DNA from: Fibrobacterota bacterium
Lineage (GTDB): Bacteria; Fibrobacterota; Fibrobacteria; UBA11236
Direction: 5' to 3'
Length of the DNA: 64,000 nt
NCBI GenBank assembly: GCA_019509785.1
Contig: JAEKLQ010000042.1
Coordinates: 1 to 64,000 of the forward strand
Positions 48,053-57,733 of this stretch are shown one piece after another. Position 1 is the first letter of the stretch. Each line of letters begins with the position of its first letter. The notes below the pieces were generated by a model. The model saw only the letters and a program-made list of their open reading frames with translations. It was not told where the DNA came from and did no database searches. A program made the translations under genes and the position numbers.

Positions 48053-51000
48053 ATGTGGCTATGGAATAAGCTTTCCCGCCTTTCCAATTTCGGAATGTTG
48101 GGGATCGTCACGCTCGTGATTTTTTGGGCCTGCCAGGTTACCCAGGACACCGGGCACACCTATTTGAACATCGCCGTGGATAGCTCCTTCACGAAATACG
48201 ACAAGGTGACGGTCGTGGTGAAAGACAACCTGACCGGCGCGCTGGATACGGTTTTCGATAAGCATCTGACCGCCATAAGCCAGTTGAGCAAAATCCCGGA
48301 TGATAACTACCAGGGCCAAAAGGTCAGCATCACGATTACCGGTTTCCGGAACGGGCAAATCGCCTATCAAGAAGTGCGTCAGTACGACGGACAGAATCCC
48401 GGCAGTACCACGGTCGTCGTCGTCGACTCGGTGGTGGCGGTGGACTCGGTGCGGTTATCGGCCCATAGCCTCATCCTGAAAAAAGGCGGGCCTGCCAAGG
48501 AGATTTCCGCCGCGGTGCATCCCGCGAACGCCATCCAGGGCGTCCTATGGAATTCGACCGACGAGAACATCGCCACCGTCGCGCCGAAGGCCGGCGACGC
48601 CACCCATGCCCTCGTAACGCCGGTGGCCTTGGGCCCGGTCATGATCGTCGTAACTTCGCAAAAGGATCCGACCAAAACCGATACGCTACAGGTTACCGTC
48701 GTGGATAGCGGGGTCCAGGCTTCCTCCAACGCCAACCTCTCCGCCCTGACGATTTCGGCAGGCACTTTGGACAATCCGGCCTTTAGCCCGCAAGCCCGCG
48801 TTTCCGGGACGACCGTCGCCAATTCGATCGCCACCATCGCCATAACGGCCACGGCGGAGGATCCCGCCGCCCATCTGATCATCAACGGGGCAGCGGCGGC
48901 ATCCGGCGTTCCCTCCGCTCCCATCGCCCTGAGTGTCGGCGTGGATTCGATTTTCGTGGTGGTGACGGCCCAGGACGGCACCCTGAAAACCTACGCGCTC
49001 GCCATCACCCGGACGGCCAGCTCCGCATCGAACAACTTGCTCTATGCTTTGACCGTCTCGACCGGGCCGCTGACCAATCCCGTCTTCAACTCCAATAACC
49101 GGGTCTCCGGAGCCATCGTCCCCAATAGCGTGGATTCCATTACGGTGATCGCGACCTTGGCGGATACCCTCGCCCGCCTGACCATCAATGGAACGGCGAC
49201 ACCCACCGGAACGCCCTCGAGCCGCATTCCCCTGGCCGTGGGCTTGGACTCCATCTACGTCGTGGTCACGGCGCAGGACGGCACCCAGCGGACCTATGCC
49301 ATCGGGATCACCCGCGCCGCCGCCAATGCCCATGCCAACGCGAATCTGGCGGCCCTGATCGTGTCCGCCGGCCCGTTGAACGCTCCCGCCTTCAGCCCCG
49401 CGACCCGGGTTTCGGGAGCGGCGGTGGCGAACAGCGTCTCGTCCACCACGGTTACCGCGACGGTGGCCGATACCACCGCCCGCATCAGCATCAACGGAAT
49501 CCCGGTGGCATCGGGAGCGGCGTCCGGGGCCATTGCCCTGGACGTGGGCGTGGATTCGATCTTCGTCCTGGTCACCGCCCAGGATGCCTCGCAAAAAACC
49601 TATGTGATCGCCCTGACGCGGGCGGGGGCGCCCGGCGGCAACGGCAAGCTGGCGACGCTGACCGCGTCGGCTGGCGCCTTGAACGCCCCGGCCTTCAACC
49701 CGGACAGCCGCGTATCGGGCGCGGCGGTGGCGAACAGCGTCACCTCCACCACGGTGACGGCTACGGTGGCGGATACGAGCGCGCGCCTCACCATCGGCAC
49801 GACCCCGACGGGCGGGACCGCGACGGCTTCCGGCGTGGCCTCGGCGGCCATACCCCTGGCGGTGGGCGTGGATTCCATCTACGTCGTCGTGACCGCGCAG
49901 GATGGCTCCAAGAACACCTACGTCGTCGCCATCACGCGGGCGGCGCCGGGCATCAGCAACAACGCGAAATTGTCCGCCTTGACGGTCTCCGCGGGAACCT
50001 TGAATGCGCCCGCCTTCAACGCCGCGAACCGGGTCTCGGGCGCCGCGGTGGCGAATACCGTCACGTCCACGACCGTGACCGCGACGGTGGCGGACACGAC
50101 GGCGCGGCTGACCATCAATGGGGTCGCGACGGCCTCGGGCGCCGCCTCTGCGGCCATACCGCTGGCCGTAGGCGTGGATTCGATCCTGATCGTGGTGACC
50201 GCGCAGGATGGATCGAAGAACACTTATGCGATCGGGATTACGCGCTCGGCGCCTAACGCCAGCTCTAACGCCAATTTGTCCGCCTTGATAATTTCGGCGG
50301 GAACCTTGAATGCGCCTGCCTTCAGCGCCGCGACCCGGGTCTCGGGCGCGGCGGTGGCCAACAGCGTCTCGTCGACGACGGTGACGGCGACCGTGGCGGA
50401 CACGACGGCGCGCGTCACCATCAACGGCGTTAGTACGGCCTCGGGCGTGGCTTCGGCGACGATACCCCTGGCCGTGGGCGTGGACTCGATCTTCATCGTG
50501 GTAACGGCCCAGGATGCCACCCAGAAGACCTACGCAATCGGCATCACCCGGGCGAAAAGCGCGAATGCGAATTTGTCGGCCTTGATCGTTTCCGCCGGGA
50601 CATTGAACGCTCCGGCTTTCAGCGCCGCCAGCCGGGTATCGGGCGCGGCGGTGGCGAACAGCGTCTCCTCCACTACGGTGACGGCTACGCTGGCGGATAC
50701 GAGCGCGCGCTTGACGATCGGCTCGGCGCCGACCGGCGGGACCGCGACGGCATCGGGCGTAGCCTCGGCGGCCTTGCCTCTGGCCGTGGGCGTGGATTCC
50801 ATCTACGTCGTGGTGACGGCGCAGGACGGCACCAAGAACACCTACGCTATCGGCATCACGCGGGCGAAAAGCTCCAACGCCAAATTGTCCGCCCTAACCC
50901 TTTCTGCCGGAGCTTTGACCAACCCGGTCTTCGATCCGACCAAGCGCGTGTCCGGGATGGCGGTGGCGAACAGCGTCGCCTCCACTACGGTGACAGCTAC

Positions 51001-52336
51001 TCTTGCAGACACGAGCGCGCGCCTGACCATCGGCACGACCCCGACGGGCGGGACCGCAACGGCTTCCGGCACGGCTTCGGCGGCCATACCCTTGGCCGTG
51101 GGCGTGGATTCCATCTACGTGGTCGTGACCGCGCAGGACGGCACCAAGAATACCTACGCCATCGGCATCACCAAGTCCGCGTCATCGGACGCTACCTTGG
51201 CCACCTTGGCGGTCACTCCCGGCAGCATCACGCCCGCGCTTACCGCGGGGACCACGGCCTATACGGTCAATTACACCACGGACTCCACGATTTCGGTGAA
51301 GGCCACCCCGTCGCAAACGGGAGCCGTCATGACTTGGAACGGGACTGCGCTGACGGCGGGGGCCTTCAGCACGGCGATTAAGGTGGGCTATGGATCTACA
51401 CCATTTAATTTGGTGGTAACGGCACCGGATGGCGTCACCAAGCTGACTTACGTCGTGACGGTCATCCGGGTTGACAATGTCCCGCCCAACGCTCCATCCG
51501 TCACTCCGATGTCCGCCAGGGTTTACCTGGCCACACCCAGATGGCTCTGGGCTTCCGGGGGCAACGGCGGAACCGGGAACTACCGGTATAAGTTCGACAA
51601 CCCGGACCTTTCCTCAGGAGCGACCCTCGTGACGGGTACTTCCGTTACTCCCACCCTTCTGGATGGACCGCACACGATATACGTTCAGGAGCAAGACGCG
51701 GCCATGAACTGGTCCCAATCGGGAAGCGCTTCGACCTTCGTGATGTTCGGGCCCGCATCCTGGTATAAATTTGATAATTCCGATTACACCGATCACGGGT
51801 TCAACAAGAACAACGGGACCGCCACGTCGGGAATTACCTTGGTTAGGAGCCCTGGCGGAACTCCGAATGGCGCAGCCCAATTCGACGGGATCGGGGCCCT
51901 CATCAATCTCGGAATCCCGAACTTTCCCACTACCGACGATAGCATTACGCTTTCCTGTTGGATGTTGACAGATATCAATTCGAGCGGCTACGCCTTTTGG
52001 GGCCAGCTTTCCGTACTGGGAAATACGAATCCGGATGAGGTTGTTGGGGTGGTTTCCGCGGACGGCATCGGAAGCCGAATCGCCGAATACCCCCTCGCTA
52101 CCCCCCAAACCTGGATCCATGTAGCTGTCACGTTCAATGGAAAGGGAATGGCCGTTTTCGTCAATGGCATCAATGACGTAGGAGTCGCCGATTACATCGG
52201 AAGTCCGTTCGTGGTATCCAGCACTATTGGAGGCGGGAATGGTCGCTATTGGATCGGCACCTTGGACGACGTCCGGATATACAACCGGGTTCTGAGCGCC
52301 GCGGAAATCTCGGCACTTTCGAATAGCCCCCCATGA
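48053..52336 (+). CDS. giant lipoprotein adhesin with cadherin-like repeats and LamG domain
   Basis: A 1427-residue protein. A lipobox IFWAC (Cys 27) is followed by a short domain (about 35-120), a Big2-like immunoglobulin domain (about 125-220, VRLSAHSLILKKGGPAKEI), eight near-identical cadherin-like beta-sandwich repeats (about 226-1040, each 97-104 residues, with LSALTVSAGTLNAPAF and VGVDSIYVVVTAQDG cores), a ninth divergent repeat (to about 1140), a linker domain and a C-terminal LamG domain (about 1245-1420). The design is a long stalk presenting a carbohydrate-binding head. Adhesion to polysaccharide or cells is inferred. Confidence 0.9.
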   Translation: MWLWNKLSRLSNFGMLGIVTLVIFWACQVTQDTGHTYLNIAVDSSFTKYDKVTVVVKDNLTGALDTVFDKHLTAISQLSKIPDDNYQGQKVSITITGFRNGQIAYQEVRQYDGQNPGSTTVVVVDSVVAVDSVRLSAHSLILKKGGPAKEISAAVHPANAIQGVLWNSTDENIATVAPKAGDATHALVTPVALGPVMIVVTSQKDPTKTDTLQVTVVDSGVQASSNANLSALTISAGTLDNPAFSPQARVSGTTVANSIATIAITATAEDPAAHLIINGAAAASGVPSAPIALSVGVDSIFVVVTAQDGTLKTYALAITRTASSASNNLLYALTVSTGPLTNPVFNSNNRVSGAIVPNSVDSITVIATLADTLARLTINGTATPTGTPSSRIPLAVGLDSIYVVVTAQDGTQRTYAIGITRAAANAHANANLAALIVSAGPLNAPAFSPATRVSGAAVANSVSSTTVTATVADTTARISINGIPVASGAASGAIALDVGVDSIFVLVTAQDASQKTYVIALTRAGAPGGNGKLATLTASAGALNAPAFNPDSRVSGAAVANSVTSTTVTATVADTSARLTIGTTPTGGTATASGVASAAIPLAVGVDSIYVVVTAQDGSKNTYVVAITRAAPGISNNAKLSALTVSAGTLNAPAFNAANRVSGAAVANTVTSTTVTATVADTTARLTINGVATASGAASAAIPLAVGVDSILIVVTAQDGSKNTYAIGITRSAPNASSNANLSALIISAGTLNAPAFSAATRVSGAAVANSVSSTTVTATVADTTARVTINGVSTASGVASATIPLAVGVDSIFIVVTAQDATQKTYAIGITRAKSANANLSALIVSAGTLNAPAFSAASRVSGAAVANSVSSTTVTATLADTSARLTIGSAPTGGTATASGVASAALPLAVGVDSIYVVVTAQDGTKNTYAIGITRAKSSNAKLSALTLSAGALTNPVFDPTKRVSGMAVANSVASTTVTATLADTSARLTIGTTPTGGTATASGTASAAIPLAVGVDSIYVVVTAQDGTKNTYAIGITKSASSDATLATLAVTPGSITPALTAGTTAYTVNYTTDSTISVKATPSQTGAVMTWNGTALTAGAFSTAIKVGYGSTPFNLVVTAPDGVTKLTYVVTVIRVDNVPPNAPSVTPMSARVYLATPRWLWASGGNGGTGNYRYKFDNPDLSSGATLVTGTSVTPTLLDGPHTIYVQEQDAAMNWSQSGSASTFVMFGPASWYKFDNSDYTDHGFNKNNGTATSGITLVRSPGGTPNGAAQFDGIGALINLGIPNFPTTDDSITLSCWMLTDINSSGYAFWGQLSVLGNTNPDEVVGVVSADGIGSRIAEYPLATPQTWIHVAVTFNGKGMAVFVNGINDVGVADYIGSPFVVSSTIGGGNGRYWIGTLDDVRIYNRVLSAAEISALSNSPP
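48727..51186 (+). repeat. eight tandem ~300-bp coding repeats in the adhesin
   Basis: Eight head-to-tail units of about 290-312 bases encode the near-identical beta-sandwiches. Units 4, 7 and 8 share a seven-residue insertion (PTGGTAT region) lacking in units 5 and 6, showing that units have been copied and reshuffled. High nucleotide identity makes copy-number change and assembly error likely. Confidence 0.9.
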
Positions 52337-52346
52337 TTGAGGCCAC

Positions 52347-52390
52347 CCCTCGCGAATGATCGCGAGGGACGTTGTCAGGGAAACGTCCCT
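52347..52390 (+). promoter_or_regulatory. two mutually exclusive hairpins before the malic enzyme gene
   Basis: Stem 1: CCCTCGCGA with TCGCGAGGG (52347-52368). Stem 2: AGGGACGTT with AACGTCCCT (52365-52390). They share 52365-52368, so only one can form. Stem 1 is followed by no T-run. Either a terminator region for the adhesin or a leader switch for the malic enzyme. Confidence 0.4.
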
Positions 52391-52504
52391 TCGCGGTAAG
52401 CTTGCGCCGGTCCAGGGAGAACCGTGGCATCCTGTCCAAGGATTCCGGGCCGGCCGCCTTCTCCAGGTTGATACCTTTAGGATATCCTCCCGGGAGAAGC
52501 CGCC

Positions 52505-53929
52505 ATGAAGCCACATCCGACCAGTTCCAGCAACGCGATCACCCTCAGGGTGAAATTGTCCAATCATCCCGGCATCCTCGGGCGCCTGACCGCCGCCATC
52601 GGCGAAGCCGAAGGCAACATCGGCGCCGTGGACATCGTTCGGCGGGAAGGCGAATTCCTGATCCGCGATCTCACCGTGGAAACCGCCGGCCCCGACCACG
52701 CCGACGCCATCGCCGCGCGCGTCCGGGAGATCGAGGGCATCCAACTGATGCAGGTCTCGGACCGGACCTTCCTCCTACATCTCGGGGGCAAGATCTCGGT
52801 GACGAGCAAGATCCCGCTCAAGACGCGGGACGAGTTATCCATGGCCTATACGCCGGGCGTGGCTAGGGTTTGCATGGCCATCCATGACAAGCCCGACGCG
52901 GCCTATAACCTCACCATCAAGCGCAACGCGGTGGCGGTCGTATCCGACGGATCGGCGGTGCTCGGGTTGGGGAACCTCGGGCCCTTGGCGGCCATGCCCG
53001 TGATGGAAGGCAAAGCCATGCTGTTCAAAACGTTCGGCGGCGTGGACGCGTATCCCATTTGCCTCGACACCCAGGACCCCGAGCGCATCATCGACGCCGT
53101 GCGGGCCATCGCGCCCGGATTCGGCGGCATCAACCTGGAGGACATCTCGGCGCCGCGTTGCTTCCAGATCGAGAAGGCCCTGCGCGCGTCCCTGGACATT
53201 CCCGTATTCCACGACGACCAGCACGGCACCGCCGTGGTGCTCACCGCCGCCTTCCTGAACGCGCTTGCCGTCACCGGCAAGAAGGCGGAGGACCTCAAGG
53301 TGGTGGTCTTAGGGGTGGGCGCGGCGGGGACGGCTTGCAGCCTTATGCTGCATAAGGTCGGCGTCCGCAACCTGATCGGGTGCGACCGCCAAGGCGCCAT
53401 TTACCGCGGCCGGGCGAACCTGTCCCCGGACAAGGCGGAGTTCGCGGAATGGACCAATCCGGACGACGAGAAAGGGAACATTTCGGAATTGCTGGCGGGC
53501 GCGGACGTCTTCATCGGCTTGTCCGGACCGAACCTCATCACCTTAGCTGACTTGAAGTCCATGCGCAAAGATCCCTTCGTCTTCGCTATGTCGAATCCCG
53601 ATCCGGAGATCGATCCGGAAGAGGCCCTGAAAGTCGCCTCGGTCGTAGCCACGGGACGCAGCGATTTCCCCAACCAGGTCAACAACGTGCTTTGCTTTCC
53701 CGGCATCTTCCGGGGCGCCCTCGATTGCCGGGCCAGGGACATCAATGAAGAGATGAAAATGGCGGCGGCCCGGGCCATCGCCGAGGTTATTCCCCGCGCG
53801 TCCCTGCAAACCGATTACGTCATTCCCAGCGTGTTCGACGCCAACGTGGTGCCGGCGGTCGCGAAAGCGGTGATCCGCGCCGCGCAGGAGACGGGGGTCG
53901 CCCGCAGGGTCATCGAGAACGCGGAATAA
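52505..53929 (+). CDS. malic enzyme with N-terminal ACT domain
   Basis: A 474-residue cytoplasmic malate dehydrogenase (decarboxylating), malate to pyruvate and CO2. Residues 10-85 are an ACT domain (LRVKLSNHPGILGRLTAAIG), usually an amino-acid-binding control module. The malic enzyme N-terminal domain (about 95-225) has the catalytic Tyr in MAYTPGVARV and Lys in IKRNAVAVVSDG; the NAD-binding domain has GVGAAGTAC (about 277-285) and the conserved MSNPDPEI. It is the short prokaryotic type. ATG follows CGGGAG. Confidence 0.94.
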   Translation: MKPHPTSSSNAITLRVKLSNHPGILGRLTAAIGEAEGNIGAVDIVRREGEFLIRDLTVETAGPDHADAIAARVREIEGIQLMQVSDRTFLLHLGGKISVTSKIPLKTRDELSMAYTPGVARVCMAIHDKPDAAYNLTIKRNAVAVVSDGSAVLGLGNLGPLAAMPVMEGKAMLFKTFGGVDAYPICLDTQDPERIIDAVRAIAPGFGGINLEDISAPRCFQIEKALRASLDIPVFHDDQHGTAVVLTAAFLNALAVTGKKAEDLKVVVLGVGAAGTACSLMLHKVGVRNLIGCDRQGAIYRGRANLSPDKAEFAEWTNPDDEKGNISELLAGADVFIGLSGPNLITLADLKSMRKDPFVFAMSNPDPEIDPEEALKVASVVATGRSDFPNQVNNVLCFPGIFRGALDCRARDINEEMKMAAARAIAEVIPRASLQTDYVIPSVFDANVVPAVAKAVIRAAQETGVARRVIENAE

Positions 53930-54008
53930 TCGCCGCACCTGCGGTGTTGTGGAAATTAAACCAGAATAGTTGGTGTCTGGCGAGTAAGCTGGAAGCACGG
54001 CAAGCGAA

Positions 54009-55328
54009 TCAATTCGCGTTACCGGCCGGAACCGCCTTCACGAAATAAGCCCCGGTCGGGAGGCTGCCGGAGGTCCAGACCGGTTGGCCTTCCGCCGAGA
54101 GGTAGCCTTCGGCCACCCGCTTGCCCGAGAGGTTGTGGGCCGCGATGCGCATGGAACGTCCATCCCGCGGCAAAGCGCCCATATTCATGCCGGACCCCAG
54201 GGAGAGGAACAGTCCCTTGGAGACGGCCGGGGCCCTGCGGGAATCCGTGGGCTGTACGGCGACGGTGGCGCTTCCATAACCGGCGGCGGCGATATTGGCT
54301 TGGATGGCGTTGTCGGTCGCATCGGTCGGATACCCGGCCACTATGGCGCCTTCGTAGAAAGTCCCCTCGCTTTGGTTCCCGTTCCCGGTTCTGCAGCAAT
54401 CCCCGCCGCTGCCCAGCACGATGGCCCCTTGCTTCTTCATCGGGTTGTAACCATTGGGGAGCGCCCCATCCCACATCGTGGTCAGAGCTCCCGTTTGGGC
54501 ATTCCCGCCCTTGAGCGCGAAATTCGTGGTGCCATTGTTCTTGAGCATGGCCGTAACGTAGGTGAAGGGCAGGGATACTTCCTTGCTGTTCCAGGACGTG
54601 CTGCTGTTCGACGCGAAGATTCCGTATTCCGGATCCATCTCGACCCAGGGGCCGGTGCCCGATACGCTGCACTTGTAAGCGGAGGATTGGAACCAGCAAC
54701 TGGTGCCGAAGTAGATGGCATCCATGGCCCCGGCCCCCGCGGCCGTGCGAGTGGTTTCGCTATTGCCGTAATCGAAGCAGCACCCGCCGTTGAAATGCTT
54801 TCCGCTCGTCACCATATAGGTGCCTTCCGGCTCCGCCTTCAAGGGCATCCCGGTCGCGTGGCCGTCCCGCCAAAAGCTGTTTTTCGGTTTGATGTAGAGG
54901 GAATACACCTTTTGGCCGTTGAGCATGAAGTTTTCGGTGGAGGCGGCGGTGGGGTCGTCGTTTCCCGCCACCGTAGGCCCGTAAGCCTGGGACTCGAGGT
55001 AATTCCCTTTGCCCGATTGATCATAGACCTCGGTTACGACGCAGGCCGACGTGCAGAACTTGTCTTGGGCGTTGCCATTCGCGGGCCCGCCCGGGGCGAT
55101 GGGCATAATGTCCTGGGTCGCGTTGTCGGAGGTCCGTTTCACCTGATACAGGGGGCCATTGTAGGCGCCATAGAGAGCGCGAACGGTGCTATGGGCCGCG
55201 ACGCATGGCGTCCCGGCCGCCAGGTAGATATCGCAAGGTCCCGTTGCGGCGAATGCGCTATGCCATGCCGGCGCAATGAGGCCCAGGGCCACGGAAATCG
55301 AAATGCCACGCCGGGAAACTTTCAACAC
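54009..55328 (-). CDS. GH54 alpha-L-arabinofuranosidase, secreted, copy 2
   Basis: A 439-residue exported enzyme. Signal peptide to SAFAATG, then the GH54 (ArfB) catalytic domain: GPCDIYLAAGTPCVAAHS, VYDQSGKGNYLESQ, FNGGCCFDYGN with the disulfide-linked cysteines, the nucleophile Glu in WVEMDPEYGIF, and GSGGDCC near the acid Asp. It removes arabinose side chains from hemicellulose. No ArfB arabinose-binding domain follows; instead there is a 60-residue tail with HNLSGKRVAEGYL of Por/T9SS type. Nine bases downstream of copy 1 and about 88 percent similar by eye. Confidence 0.9.
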   Translation of the reverse strand: MLKVSRRGISISVALGLIAPAWHSAFAATGPCDIYLAAGTPCVAAHSTVRALYGAYNGPLYQVKRTSDNATQDIMPIAPGGPANGNAQDKFCTSACVVTEVYDQSGKGNYLESQAYGPTVAGNDDPTAASTENFMLNGQKVYSLYIKPKNSFWRDGHATGMPLKAEPEGTYMVTSGKHFNGGCCFDYGNSETTRTAAGAGAMDAIYFGTSCWFQSSAYKCSVSGTGPWVEMDPEYGIFASNSSTSWNSKEVSLPFTYVTAMLKNNGTTNFALKGGNAQTGALTTMWDGALPNGYNPMKKQGAIVLGSGGDCCRTGNGNQSEGTFYEGAIVAGYPTDATDNAIQANIAAAGYGSATVAVQPTDSRRAPAVSKGLFLSLGSGMNMGALPRDGRSMRIAAHNLSGKRVAEGYLSAEGQPVWTSGSLPTGAYFVKAVPAGNAN

Positions 55329-55337
55329 AGAAACCTC

Positions 55338-56639
55338 CTATCGAACCGCTTTCACGAAATACGCCCCGGTCGGAACGCTGCCGGAGGTCCAGACGGGTTG
55401 GCCTTCCGCCGAGAGGTAGCCCTCGGCCACGCGCTTGCCCGAGAGGTCGTGGGCCGCGATGCGCAGCGAACGTCCATCGCGCGGCAAGTCGCCCAGGTTC
55501 ATGCCGGATCCCAGGGTAAGGAATAATCCTTTGGAGACGGCCGGGGCCCTGCGGGACTCCGTGGGCTGTACGGCGACGGTGGCGCTTCCATAGCCGGCCG
55601 CGGCGATATTGGCTTGGATGGCATCGTCGGTCGCATTGGTCGGGAATCCCGCCACGATCGCGCCTTCGTAGAAGGTCCCTTCGCTTTGGTTGGTGTTGGT
55701 GGCGCAGCAATCCCCGCCGCTGCCCAACACGATCGCGCCTTGCTTCTTCATCGGGTTGTAACCCGGGGGGAGCGTTCCGTCCCACATGGTGGTCAGGGGA
55801 CCGGTTTGGGCATTCCCGCCCTTGAGCGCGAAATTCGTGGTGCCATTGTTTTTGAGCATGGCCGTAACGTAGGTGAAGGGCAGGGATATTTCCTTGCTGT
55901 TCCAGGACGAGCTGGTGTTCGACGCGAAGATTCCGTATTCCGGATCCATCTCGACCCACGGACCGGCGCCCGAGACGCTGCATTTGTAAGCGGCGGAACT
56001 GAACCAGCAGCTGCTCCCGAAGTAGAGGGCGTCCATCATCCCCGCGCCATCGGGCTTGCGGTCGAGTTCGCTATTGCCGTAATCGAAGCAGCACCCGCCG
56101 TTGAAATGCTTTCCGCTCGTCACCATGTAGATGGCTTCCGGATCCGCCTTCAAGGGAACCCCGGTCGTATGTCCATCCCGCCAAAAGCTGTTTCTCGGTT
56201 TGAGGTAGAGGGCATATACCTTTTGGCCGTTGAGCATGAAGTTTTCGGTAGAGGCGGCGGTGGGATCGTCCACGCCGGCCACCGTGGGACCTTTGGCTTG
56301 GGACTCGAGGTAATTCCCTTTGCCCGATTGATCATAGACCTCGGTTATGACGCAGGCCGTCTTGCAGAATAAGTCTTGGGCGCCGCCATCCGCCGGTCCG
56401 CCCGGGGCGATGGGCTTAATGTCCTGGGTCATGTTGTCGGCCGTCCGTTTCACCTGATACAGGGGGCCATTGTAGGCGGCGTAGAGCGCGCGCACGGTGC
56501 TATGGGCCGCGATGCAAGGCGTTCCCGCCGCCAGATAGATGTCGCACGGTCCCGTCGCGGCGGATGCGATCCGGCACGCCGGCAGAAGGAGGCCCAGTGT
56601 CACCGAAATCGAAATCCCGCGCCGAACGAATCCCAACAC
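55338..56639 (-). CDS. GH54 alpha-L-arabinofuranosidase, secreted, copy 1
   Basis: A 433-residue paralogue of the next gene, with the same leader, GH54 catalytic domain (WVEMDPEYGIF nucleophile region, FNGGCCFDYGN) and C-terminal sorting-type tail (HDLSGKRVAEGYL to YFVKAVR). First of the tandem pair; the nine-base gap to copy 2 contains that gene's ribosome site, so both are on one transcript. The strong similarity over the full length points to recent duplication; subtle differences in the region after FWRDGH could change substrate preference. Confidence 0.9.
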   Translation of the reverse strand: MLGFVRRGISISVTLGLLLPACRIASAATGPCDIYLAAGTPCIAAHSTVRALYAAYNGPLYQVKRTADNMTQDIKPIAPGGPADGGAQDLFCKTACVITEVYDQSGKGNYLESQAKGPTVAGVDDPTAASTENFMLNGQKVYALYLKPRNSFWRDGHTTGVPLKADPEAIYMVTSGKHFNGGCCFDYGNSELDRKPDGAGMMDALYFGSSCWFSSAAYKCSVSGAGPWVEMDPEYGIFASNTSSSWNSKEISLPFTYVTAMLKNNGTTNFALKGGNAQTGPLTTMWDGTLPPGYNPMKKQGAIVLGSGGDCCATNTNQSEGTFYEGAIVAGFPTNATDDAIQANIAAAGYGSATVAVQPTESRRAPAVSKGLFLTLGSGMNLGDLPRDGRSLRIAAHDLSGKRVAEGYLSAEGQPVWTSGSVPTGAYFVKAVR

Positions 56640-57088
56640 ATGAACCTCCTGAATGAACGAAACGCACGCGCCACAATTCGAGCGGCGACGACGCTGCGTA
56701 TGATTCCTGAATCCCGACTACTTCAAAGTTCGCCAGTCCCACCCGCCGAACGAGTAGCTAATCTACGCGCGATGGGAATATCAGACTCGCCGAATTTCCA
56801 TACTGCCGATGTAGGGACTTTGGCCGGAAAAAAGCCCCGATCGGCCGGTTTGTTCTACATGGAGACGAATAAATACAACTTCAACCGCACCCGGGCCTAA
56901 ATGAAGCGTTCGCGGCGCAGACTGCAAGGCTACCCAGCTGCCGGGCGCGGAATGCTTGAGGCTACATGAGATGATTTCGCGGTAATCGAAGAATATTGAA
57001 GTTAATTTACACGCGGCCTCTCCCGGCCGAAGAATCCAAAAGCAGGCGGCCGAGGGGAAGTTCGGCCCGGATCATCAAGGAGCAACGG
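56640..57088. other. divergent upstream region of GH54 operon and lipoprotein gene
   Basis: About 450 bases. The ribosome site of the GH54 gene (AGGAGG, 56643-56648 region) and that of the lipoprotein gene (AAGGAGC) mark its ends. I see no clear promoter, dyad or gene. Base composition is less GC-rich around 56700-56880 than in the neighbours, which may mean A/T-rich promoters. Confidence 0.45.
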
Positions 57089-57679
57089 ATGAATGTTATG
57101 GGACTGACCAAGAAATTTGCGGCCGCCGGACTTTTCGCCGGATGCATTCTGTCGACGGGCGTTTCGTTAACCGGATGCCTTAGCGACGACACCAAGGACC
57201 CGGCGAAGCCGGCAACTTCAACCTGGAGCGCAGATTCCATTGTCCATGTCGGGGCGCAAGGGAATGCGACTCTCGGGAGCGCCATCGACCTCGATGCCAA
57301 GAAGGTCATGCTTTCCGCCGCAGCCAATGCCGCGCAGAGCACGATCGATCTCGTCTTCTTCTTTTCGGACGGGGATTTGTACCTCGGGAGTCCCGTGTAT
57401 GCCAAAACCCTCCCCGAAGTTCCGCTCGCCGCCAATTATGACTTGACCAAGATCAAAGATACCCAGATGACGAAGGCGAGCACCAAGCCGGATAGCCTCT
57501 CCCTCACCATATCCAACTTCGCGACCAGTCCGCAAACGAATAATGCCGTCGTTTCCGGAGGCGGATCTTTCCTGGTCAAAACCGGCGAGGGAAGATACGC
57601 CTACATCTCCGTCGACAATATCCAAGGAGCGGGGAATACCGCCTCCGCAGACATTACCCTTTCGCTGATCGGACCCTGA
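57089..57679 (+). CDS. lipoprotein of unknown function
   Basis: A 196-residue lipoprotein (lipobox LTGC, about Cys 30) with a beta-rich mature part (TWSADSIVHVGAQGNATLGSAIDLD written here in part as TWSADSIVHVGAQGN). ATG 57089 has AAGGAGC upstream; the open frame upstream of it is not supported. This general form, a short lipoprotein starting with an N-terminal spacer and a single beta-domain, is common among Fibrobacterota secreted proteins but I cannot assign a family. Confidence 0.72.
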   Translation: MNVMGLTKKFAAAGLFAGCILSTGVSLTGCLSDDTKDPAKPATSTWSADSIVHVGAQGNATLGSAIDLDAKKVMLSAAANAAQSTIDLVFFFSDGDLYLGSPVYAKTLPEVPLAANYDLTKIKDTQMTKASTKPDSLSLTISNFATSPQTNNAVVSGGGSFLVKTGEGRYAYISVDNIQGAGNTASADITLSLIGP

Positions 57680-57696
57680 TTAGCCATCGCCCCGCA

Positions 57697-57714
57697 CGCG
57701 GGTGGTTACCCGCG
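57697..57714. terminator. hairpin between convergent genes
   Basis: CGCGGGT pairs with ACCCGCG around GGTT, between the lipoprotein gene and the convergent nrdJ. No T-run, so a terminator role is inferred from position only. Confidence 0.35.
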
Positions 57715-57733
57715 CGCGGCATTCGGCTGCATG

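Noticed and set aside
48727-51186. CRISPR-like array
   Set aside because: The repeats are about 300 bases, stay in frame and encode protein domains.
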